Positions 20,768 to 26,545 of a stretch of 26,545 nt of DNA are shown piece after piece. This DNA comes from a virus. The translations under genes were made by a program, and so were the position numbers. Each line of letters starts with the position of its first letter. The stretch's first letter is position 1. The stretch covers positions 1 through 26,545 of the IMG/VR virus record IMGVR_UViG_3300045920_000109; one strand, given 5' to 3'. The notes beneath the pieces are model-generated. The model saw only the letters and a program-made list of their open reading frames with translations. It searched no databases and was not told the origin of the DNA.

Positions 20768-21315
20768 CGGACCGGACCCCGCAGGAACGGCCGGAGGGCT
20801 TCGCGGTTGTCCTGGGTCAGGAACACCGACGTGGGGAAGCCGATGGTCTCGGCCGGGATGCCGCCCTGGAACACCGCCTGGCCGCGTTCGTCCATCGTAT
20901 AGGCCCGCTTGGTCATCTCGATGCAGATCGACTTGAACGTGTTGAACGCATCGGAGGACTCTGCGTATCCGTGGGTGTAGGTCACGGTCGCTCCTCGATC
21001 CCACGCCGTACCCGGCGCCGCCAGCGTGCCCGAGCGGATACCTCGTGGCACGATGTAGAACGCCGTCGTGGCGACGCCGTCGACCAAGACCTGAGATACC
21101 GCCGTCACCGGGCGCTCGGGCAGCGTCAGCAACGAGGAGGCGGTCGGGTAGGCCACGAACACGTCACCGGTCACCAGGGACAACGTCTGGCTGCAATGTG
21201 CCCGGATGATCGAGGATGCCGTCTGCACCAACGACTGGAGACGTCCGAGATCGTCGGGCATCGGTAGCCCGCTCCACTCGCAGACCTCGGTAGCGGTGGC
21301 GAACGGTCCGGCCAT
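20764..21315 (-). CDS. Head-tail connector protein
   Basis: A 183-residue protein (MAGPFATATEVCEWSGLPMP; QTASSIIRAHCSQTL; RPVTAVSQVLVDG). The helix-then-beta order and position match HK97 gp6/DNA-packaging head-tail connectors, which attach to the portal. It ends in TAA, rare among genes here, overlapping the next gene's presumed ATA start. ATG at 21315 abuts the upstream TAG with no good ribosome site, so it is likely coupled. Confidence 0.75.
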   Translation of the reverse strand: MAGPFATATEVCEWSGLPMPDDLGRLQSLVQTASSIIRAHCSQTLSLVTGDVFVAYPTASSLLTLPERPVTAVSQVLVDGVATTAFYIVPRGIRSGTLAAPGTAWDRGATVTYTHGYAESSDAFNTFKSICIEMTKRAYTMDERGQAVFQGGIPAETIGFPTSVFLTQDNREALRPFLRGPVR

Positions 21316-21624
21316 CTACTGGTTAGTCAACTGGCGCATCGTGACGGTGCCCGACACAACGGTGTTACCTACCCCTGGAGCGGTCGGAGCGCCGGCGGCG
21401 AAGGTCCCGGTCGACTCCACCTTGTAGACGATCCGCGTGGCGGGGATGTCGATGTACTCGTTCAGGACTGCCGCCACGGCGCCGGGGAAGTCCCGAGCGA
21501 TCAACGCTCGCCCAGTGGTATCGACGGTCGAGGTCGTGGCTCGTCCCAGCCAGTCCTTCGAATCCGACGCCGGGGTCACCAGCCGGCGGAGCAGGAAGTC
21601 CCGTCGTAGTGTTGAAGTTGCCAT
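21316..21624 (-). CDS. Hypothetical head-tail region protein
   Basis: A 102-residue protein. N-terminal basic part (MATSTLRRDFLLRRLVTPAS), then WLGRATTSTVDTTGRALI and a beta-rich remainder. Seen in this place in other siphoviruses as an unnamed head-tail protein. ATG at 21624 overlaps the upstream stop as TGATG and has AAGGAGG four bases upstream. Confidence 0.65.
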   Translation of the reverse strand: MATSTLRRDFLLRRLVTPASDSKDWLGRATTSTVDTTGRALIARDFPGAVAAVLNEYIDIPATRIVYKVESTGTFAAGAPTAPGVGNTVVSGTVTMRQLTNQ

Positions 21625-21788
21625 CAGCCCTCCTTCTTCGCGGTCGCCTTCTTGGATGCAGGCTTCGGCTTGGGCTCCTCGAGCCCACCGATGAATCCCC
21701 TGACCGTCTCGGCGTCCTCGGCTTCGCCTTCGGCCTCGAGCACTGCCAGGAGACGGTCGAGTCCTTCGCGTAGTGCTGCGTTCGCCAT
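21624..21788 (-). CDS. Small hypothetical protein after capsid gene
   Basis: A 54-residue protein, MANAALREGLDRLLAVLEAE, then an acidic segment and a Lys/Pro/Ala-rich end (PKPKPASKKATAKKEG). The start is supported by AAGGAGG four bases before the ATG at 21788 and a TGATG overlap at its end. The charged, low-complexity tail may be disordered. No family recognised. Confidence 0.65.
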   Translation of the reverse strand: MANAALREGLDRLLAVLEAEGEAEDAETVRGFIGGLEEPKPKPASKKATAKKEG

Positions 21789-21810
21789 CTGACCTCCTTC
21801 GGGGATGGAA

Positions 21811-21826
21811 GGGGTCCGAAGACCCC
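21811..21826 (-). terminator. Hairpin with TTCG loop after major capsid gene
   Basis: On the minus strand GGGGTC-TTCG-GACCCC: a 6-bp stem with a very stable TTCG tetraloop, followed by TTCC. It lies 18 bases past the capsid stop and probably terminates part of the transcripts or protects the capsid mRNA end. Confidence 0.6.
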
Positions 21827-21843
21827 CTCCGAGCCCCCTGGTC

Positions 21844-23070
21844 TTACGTCGCGGTCAGCTCGATGATGCCGGTGTCCTGGAGACGCATCGGAGTGAAGTA
21901 CCCCGCGTACGCGATCTGGACGCCGAGCACCGAGGGCTCCGTGACCTGAAGCGTCCCGACCCGCTGCTCGAATACGTCGATCGCAGCGGTGGAGAACAGG
22001 AACGCCTTGCCCGAGGCCAAACCCGCGCTCATGTACGTCGGGATGCCGGCCACGGCACCGACGAGACCGGACGAGTAGTCACCTGCGGACAGGCCGTCAC
22101 CCGTCTGGGCCACGCTGACGATCGGCGTGAATAGCGGACCGAACACCTCGAGGCGGTCCGGCGCCAGGGCCAGAACGACTCGACCCTGACCTGCCGTGCC
22201 GATGTAGATGTCGCCTGCCGCCGCCCACAGCGCCGCCCGGATCGTGGCCGCGGTTGGGGAGGCACCGTAGCCCACAGCCGTAGCCGTGGAACCATCGAGC
22301 GCCGTTCCCACCGCGGTCTCGGTCTGGATCGCGTACCGAGACGCCAGGTCCCGGATGATGATGTCCAGGATCTGGGGAGACGAGAAGTCGATGTCCTGCC
22401 GGGAGACGTTGACGTACCCGCCGTAGGTCACGGCGGTTCCCGTGACACGGGTGATCGTCATCTTCTGGCTGACCAGCTCGGCCTTCTCATCCGATGCCCC
22501 ACCTGCCGATCCCTGGACCGCCACCGAGGTCCCCTGCGTCACCTTGGGACGGTGGAACGTCGAGGACGGGAGTGGTTGTGGACCGATCACGGTCGTCAGC
22601 GGACGTGCGGCGTCCACATAGGACACCACCTCGCCGACGATCGGGTCGGGGACCACGCCGAGGTTGTCCGAGGTCTTCTGGTGCGCTGCGGCGCGGTAGA
22701 AGACATCCAGACGCTCGGTGGCCTCCCGGTCGCCCATCGCCGACTTGTAGGAATCCAGCGCCCATGCGCCAGCGGAGCGGTACTCGACCTCGTCCGAACC
22801 GATCGAGCGAGCCGTGAGCAGTGCCTTGTCGAGCTGACGCATCCGGTTCGCCACCGTAGCGGCGGCTTCGGCGGTCGACTCGAGCGTGGCCAGCTGCTCC
22901 TTGATCTCGCCCATCCGGTCACGCAGTCCGTGTAGCGTCTCGGTCTCCGTCTCGTTCAGGTCGCGACTACCGTCCTGAGCGCCCGAGATGATCCCCTGTA
23001 CGGCGGCGCTGCGCTCCTCGAGTTCGGTCTGAAGACGCCGGATCATGGCGTCGTTCGCCTGTGGTGCCAT
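21844..23070 (-). CDS. Major capsid protein (HK97 fold)
   Basis: A 408-residue HK97-type coat protein. Residues 1-85 are a coiled-coil, charged scaffold-like delta region (IRRLQTELEERSAAVQG; LRDRMGEIKEQLATLEST), likely removed by the protease encoded upstream. From about residue 90 the mature shell begins; recognisable blocks are YVDAARPLTTVIG, VSRQDIDFSSPQILDIII and the C-terminal beta segment ending TGIIELTAT. ATG at 23070 follows AAGGAGGA by five bases. A terminator-like hairpin follows. Confidence 0.92.
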   Translation of the reverse strand: MAPQANDAMIRRLQTELEERSAAVQGIISGAQDGSRDLNETETETLHGLRDRMGEIKEQLATLESTAEAAATVANRMRQLDKALLTARSIGSDEVEYRSAGAWALDSYKSAMGDREATERLDVFYRAAAHQKTSDNLGVVPDPIVGEVVSYVDAARPLTTVIGPQPLPSSTFHRPKVTQGTSVAVQGSAGGASDEKAELVSQKMTITRVTGTAVTYGGYVNVSRQDIDFSSPQILDIIIRDLASRYAIQTETAVGTALDGSTATAVGYGASPTAATIRAALWAAAGDIYIGTAGQGRVVLALAPDRLEVFGPLFTPIVSVAQTGDGLSAGDYSSGLVGAVAGIPTYMSAGLASGKAFLFSTAAIDVFEQRVGTLQVTEPSVLGVQIAYAGYFTPMRLQDTGIIELTAT

Positions 23071-23101
23071 TGCTTCCTCCTTCGTTCGTGTGGATAGGAC
23101 G

Positions 23102-23116
23102 CCGCCCGCTCGGCGG
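23102..23116. other. Short GC hairpin between protease and capsid genes
   Basis: CCGCC, five bases, GGCGG in a 46-base gap. It could be an RNA-processing or attenuation structure that lets capsid be made in excess over protease. Short and without T-run. Confidence 0.35.
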
Positions 23117-23848
23117 TCAGGACTTACGCGATTCGACCTGAGAACGCGCCCATTCGACTATGGGGTCGTTCATCGCCTCGTCCAGTGCTGGTGTATGGAG
23201 GCGCTCACCGTCTCCCGTGGTTCCCGATCCCTCACGGACCGCCAGCACCTGTGCTCCTGCGTATGCCGGACTCTCCACCATCGCCAGATGGTCGAGGAAG
23301 GCCCGCACGACCCTCCTCATACGCGTCCGGTTGTTCGTCTGCACGTCCGAGGGCTTCTTGACCCTGAAGCCCACCGACGCCGAGATCATGTCCTCCTCCG
23401 CGAGCGAGAGTGTCTCGTCGCCTCGTGGGGTGTTCGCCACCTTGACCCGAGCATGGAGGCCGTCGGGCTCATTCGTGAACTGGACGACCTTGCCGATCGT
23501 GTCACCGACGTGGTGCTCGCGGTTCACCCGGACCCTGCCGGCGTGCTCCTCGATGCCGTCGAAGGCGCCGCGGGTGAAGACCTCCCGCCAGACCTCCCCG
23601 CGCCACATCACCTCGGCTTCCTGCTCCCACGGCACGGCGATGAGATCGATGAGGCGCTGTCGGGAGTCGACGCCGGTGATGTTCGCCGCTCGCAGCTCGA
23701 CGCCGTAGTCCTGGCTGCGCTCGCTGGCGTAGAGCGCTCGCATCTGAGCCTGCGCCTTCTCCCTGGAGTCGTGGCAGCCTTCGTTCTCACCGTCTGAGTC
23801 CTTGATCACGCAGAACTTCTCGTCACGCTTCTCGATGTGCCACGGCAT
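23117..23848 (-). CDS. Prohead protease (HK97 family)
   Basis: A 243-residue serine protease of the HK97 gp4/U35 type that matures the prohead. Residues 1-45 are a small extra module with CVIKDSDGENEGCHDSREKA, often fused to such proteases. The catalytic part shows GEVWREVFTRGAFDG, then the catalytic His in REHHVGDTIGKV (about 112-113) and the Ser in DMISASVGFRV (about 156). The C-terminal 60 residues are variable. ATG at 23848 directly abuts the portal stop. Confidence 0.9.
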   Translation of the reverse strand: MPWHIEKRDEKFCVIKDSDGENEGCHDSREKAQAQMRALYASERSQDYGVELRAANITGVDSRQRLIDLIAVPWEQEAEVMWRGEVWREVFTRGAFDGIEEHAGRVRVNREHHVGDTIGKVVQFTNEPDGLHARVKVANTPRGDETLSLAEEDMISASVGFRVKKPSDVQTNNRTRMRRVVRAFLDHLAMVESPAYAGAQVLAVREGSGTTGDGERLHTPALDEAMNDPIVEWARSQVESRKS

Positions 23849-25108
23849 CTATTGCTCGCCTCCCGTGATCGCGGTCATGGCGGCCTCCGCCGTCTGGTCG
23901 TCCTCAGCCTGGAACCGCTCGTACCGAGCGACCTGCTCGGGGGTGACGGCACCCATCGCCACGAACTTCTCCCAGGCGCCGGCGCGAGCGTCGAAGGACG
24001 GGCGGGAGTATTCGTCGCGGTTGAGCTCGACGGCCTGTCCTCGGGGAAGTGCCCAGTAGGACAGCGCCGACATGACGTAGCGTGCCGCCGTCCCCAGGTA
24101 CGAGCGGTCGTGGAAGTCGAACAGGGACGAGACGTTGGAGTAGGTCATCGAATCCCCACCGGAGGGCAGCCCCACCAGGAACGGCGGAACTCCCAGCAGG
24201 ACGGAGATGCGGGATTCGTTGAACTGAGACAGCTCGTGCATCGCCATGTCTTTGGGTGAGGTCGCATTGTGATCCACGAGCTTGGTCCCGCCGTCGAACA
24301 CCGCCGGCGCCGTGGGGGCCTGGACCCGAGATGCCAGGAACTGCGAGATCAGGTCTTGGGCTTCACCGTCGTCCAGGGACTTCTCCGTCTCGATTGTCTG
24401 CGAGACGATGCCGCCTGTGGCGGCGGCCTCTCGGACGTAGCGGTTCATAATCCCGGCGGTGAGCATCCGCCCACCAGCCACGGAGAGCGGGCCGACGCCA
24501 TGTGCACCGTCGGTCGTGGATTTGTAGCGGATGTGCAGGATCAGGTTGGTGACGTCCGGGCCGGTGATGTCTCCGAGACGGTAGCGGCGTTCTCCGTTCT
24601 CGATCTCGACATGGAACGCCCACGGCGGGACGACCCGGAAGTGGCGTGGGAATCCGGTCCCGAACGAATCGACGAGCATGATGAACGCCTCGCCCATCTG
24701 GTAATCCCAGAACAGTTGCTTGGCGAACTCGTGCCACGAGGTGTAGATGCGCGGGTCGGGGTTGATCATCCAGGACAGCGGGTCGACGACCTTTCCGCCG
24801 GATGTCCGGTAGACCGGCATCGTCGCCAGCACCGAGGCGTTTAGGTCCAGACACCGCCACGCCACATCCACCAGCTCGTTGAACCGAGAGTTCATGTCCC
24901 AGTTCGGTGTCGACCACTCCGCCGGCCACCCCGCCCACGGCGAAGGGTGGAATGTCGGCAGCGACCGACCCACGACATCCGACGGCTCAAGCTCGAACCC
25001 ATGCGCGTCCCCGTCCGCCGTGCCCGCACCGACGCTCGCCGGCGGGTTGGCGTTGGGGATGTCGCCCGCGTGGTTGACTCCTCCGCTCAGCCAGTCCCAG
25101 AAGCCCAA
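23849..25108 (-). CDS. Portal protein (HK97 family)
   Basis: A 419-residue portal protein, the dodecameric gate at the capsid vertex through which DNA is packaged. Recognisable blocks are VAWRCLDLNASVLATMPVY, WDYQMGEAFIMLVDS, HIRYKSTTDGAHGVGPLSVA and ESRISVLLGVPPFLVGLPSG. The start is TTG at 25108, which abuts the terminase TAG and follows GGGAGG by four bases, giving MGFWDWLSGG. It lies in the usual terminase-portal-protease order. Confidence 0.92.
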   Translation of the reverse strand: MGFWDWLSGGVNHAGDIPNANPPASVGAGTADGDAHGFELEPSDVVGRSLPTFHPSPWAGWPAEWSTPNWDMNSRFNELVDVAWRCLDLNASVLATMPVYRTSGGKVVDPLSWMINPDPRIYTSWHEFAKQLFWDYQMGEAFIMLVDSFGTGFPRHFRVVPPWAFHVEIENGERRYRLGDITGPDVTNLILHIRYKSTTDGAHGVGPLSVAGGRMLTAGIMNRYVREAAATGGIVSQTIETEKSLDDGEAQDLISQFLASRVQAPTAPAVFDGGTKLVDHNATSPKDMAMHELSQFNESRISVLLGVPPFLVGLPSGGDSMTYSNVSSLFDFHDRSYLGTAARYVMSALSYWALPRGQAVELNRDEYSRPSFDARAGAWEKFVAMGAVTPEQVARYERFQAEDDQTAEAAMTAITGGEQ

Positions 25109-26545
25109 CTAACCTCCCTGGTAGACGTGGATACGAGGCGGCTTCTCGTTCGCGTGAAGGCTCGCCTGATTGACCGCCATGATGAGCGCGATGAAAGCGT
25201 TATTTCCCGCCGGGACGAAGTAGGACGCCGTCGCTGATTCCTTGACCTGGGCGCCGAGAACCTGAGCCCGGAGTTCGGGGTCGCCGTCGTGGATGACCTT
25301 GCCCGAGTTGACCTGCCCGATGAACGTCGCCGTTGCCTCGGTGAGGGCGATCGGGGACTGGATGAGCTTGGTGAACGGCAACCCCGACCCCTCGAGGACG
25401 TACTCCCCGCCCGAGCCGAACTGCCGCGTGTCGATGAAGATGTCCCGAACCTTGTAGGTCTCGGTGAGTCTGTGCAGCGCCGGCACGACTTCCGTCCAGA
25501 CGTGTGAACACTTCTGGATCCCCACCGCCGCCGTCCCGTCGGATCGCAGCGAGCACACGCCGATGCCGGTTCCGTCCTCCTGGGTGGTGCGGATCGCCAC
25601 CCAGACGCCATCTCCCGCTCGCAGGGTGCCGATGTCCGCACGCAGCGGGTCCCACTGCTCCGGCGAGATCGCGGCTCCCAGACCGGCCGGGATGCCGAGG
25701 TTGAAACGGCGCCAGTGAGACGGGATCATCGACGGGGACTCGTACTTCTCCCGAAGCAGCGCGATCGTGATGGCCCGCAGCGGATTCGCCCGCTTCGCGT
25801 CTGACATCCGGTCAGGGGACCCACCTTCGGGCAACTGGTACTCGTGGAGCACGGTCTGATCGGCCACGGCGCGGGTATGCCCGCCCCTGGTCCTGATTTC
25901 GGTGGCCCTCTCCCTGATCGCGGCGCGGACCTGCTCGAACTCCCCATCCGGTTCGCCGGCGGTCGAGATAGCCACGATCTGCCCGCCGGTCTTGTCCACC
26001 TTGCCTCGCCAGGTCCGATAAAGCCGCAGGTCACGGTGCCTATGGAGCTCGTCCAGGATCGCCAGGGTGGGGCGTGCGCCGTCCCCGGTCCGGTCGTCGG
26101 CGGCGAACACCTGGATCCGTGAACCGCCCTCGTCGTAACGGATCCGACGGTAGCCCTCCTGGGCCTTGAACTGCCGCAGCTGTGAGCGGGCGATGAAGCC
26201 GTCGGCGGCTAGGAACAGCCACGCCGCCTGGTCCCGGCTCGAGGCAGCCACCGTGACCATCGCCGAGGGGGAGAACTCGGCGTGGTAGAGGGCGAGGCCG
26301 GCCATGAAGGTCGTCTTCGCGTTGCCCTCCGGGATCACCAGCCAGCACTCCCGGAATCCGGCGAACACGTCCTTCAAGAACGCCGCCTGGAACGGCTCGA
26401 GGATCCAGGGCTGGCCGTTGTCCAGCTCGAGGCCGCGAGCCCAGGCCCGGAAGTGGGCCACGGTGAACGGCTTTGTACCAAGGGTTGTACGGCGCGTTGT
26501 ACCACGCTGTGTACCACGGGAGATTTTCTCGCCACTCCCGGCGCT
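25109..26545 (-). CDS. Terminase large subunit (partial at right edge)
   Basis: The packaging motor ATPase/nuclease, 478 residues visible. The frame stays open to the window edge without a start in the last 84 bases. The first in-frame GTG, 26461, falls inside the expected PFTVAHFRAWA opening, so the gene is probably cut. Counting from that GTG, the Walker A-like loop is IPEGNAKTT (about 43-51), Walker B is AILDE (about 134-138) and AISTAGEP follows. The nuclease half has FIDTRQFGSGGE (342-353). The usual first nuclease Asp position reads VWVAIRTTQEDG, so assignment of metal ligands is uncertain. It ends VYQGG and TAG, next to the portal TTG. Confidence 0.92.
   Translation of the reverse strand, partial: SAGSGEKISRGTQRGTTRRTTLGTKPFTVAHFRAWARGLELDNGQPWILEPFQAAFLKDVFAGFRECWLVIPEGNAKTTFMAGLALYHAEFSPSAMVTVAASSRDQAAWLFLAADGFIARSQLRQFKAQEGYRRIRYDEGGSRIQVFAADDRTGDGARPTLAILDELHRHRDLRLYRTWRGKVDKTGGQIVAISTAGEPDGEFEQVRAAIRERATEIRTRGGHTRAVADQTVLHEYQLPEGGSPDRMSDAKRANPLRAITIALLREKYESPSMIPSHWRRFNLGIPAGLGAAISPEQWDPLRADIGTLRAGDGVWVAIRTTQEDGTGIGVCSLRSDGTAAVGIQKCSHVWTEVVPALHRLTETYKVRDIFIDTRQFGSGGEYVLEGSGLPFTKLIQSPIALTEATATFIGQVNSGKVIHDGDPELRAQVLGAQVKESATASYFVPAGNNAFIALIMAVNQASLHANEKPPRIHVYQGG
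26472..26515. repeat. Four 12-base-spaced TGTAC motifs at 5' end of terminase gene
   Basis: TGTAC occurs at 26474, 26486, 26498 and 26510, exactly 12 bases apart, mostly within GTTGTACC-like words separated by four GC-rich bases. It lies in the N-terminal coding part or just upstream of the terminase gene. It could be a protein-binding array or a coding repeat (GT-x-x). Confidence 0.7.

Noticed and set aside
23045-23797. Plus-strand open frame opposite the prohead protease
   Set aside because: The minus-strand protease has clear catalytic motifs; this frame has none.

Overview
The window is a GC-rich, gene-dense piece of a temperate, long-tailed (siphovirus-type) bacteriophage or prophage. 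The evidence is an HK97-type head module in canonical order (large terminase, portal, prohead protease, major capsid), a tail module with frameshifted assembly chaperones and a tape measure, a multi-gene lysis cassette, and a tyrosine integrase beside a divergent regulatory switch. High GC, strong AAGGAGG-type ribosome sites, frequent GTG and TTG starts, a predicted RTX-like secreted protein of a style common in actinobacteria, and a transglycosylase-like protein of actinophage type all point to an actinobacterial host. The host assignment is inference. No tRNA, rRNA, CRISPR array or insertion sequence was seen.

Layout, right to left because nearly all genes are on the minus strand. Positions 26545-20064 hold the head genes: terminase (cut by the right edge), portal, protease, capsid, then connectors and small head-tail proteins. 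Positions 20064-15305 hold the tail: tube protein, chaperones G and GT, tape measure, distal/minor tail proteins. Positions 15308-12286 hold two tandem zinc metalloproteases, an M15-type endolysin, four small membrane proteins and a secreted RTX-like protein. Positions 10664-12229 are the only plus-strand genes: a small HTH regulator, the integrase and a superinfection-immunity-type membrane protein. Positions 10552-5229 are a leftward early operon that starts with a double-HTH protein. It then has many small proteins, several Cys-rich, a probable Erf/Sak-like ssDNA-annealing protein, an HNH nuclease and an exported lysozyme-like protein. Positions 5120-15 form a second structural cassette with probable tail-fibre and receptor-binding proteins, including a protein built of sixteen 20-residue repeats, and end with an HNH nuclease.

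The genes are tightly coupled. Most junctions are 1-4 base overlaps (ATGA, GTGA, TTGA, TGATG), and these overlaps decide many of the starts given here. Three genes appear to lack a usual start codon: the tape measure (ATC with a perfect ribosome site), a gp10-like protein (ATA in an ATAA overlap) and a small membrane protein (possibly CTG in a CTGA overlap).

Functionally, the divergent promoters at 10561-10638 look like the lysis/lysogeny switch. One side drives regulator, integrase and perhaps the immunity protein. The other drives the early operon. The most unusual points are the tandem metalloproteases between tail and endolysin, the repeat fibre, the non-standard starts, and four 12-base-spaced TGTAC motifs at the 5' end of the terminase gene. 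If the molecule is circular, the left-end HNH nuclease would lie next to the terminase, as is common in cos-type phages.
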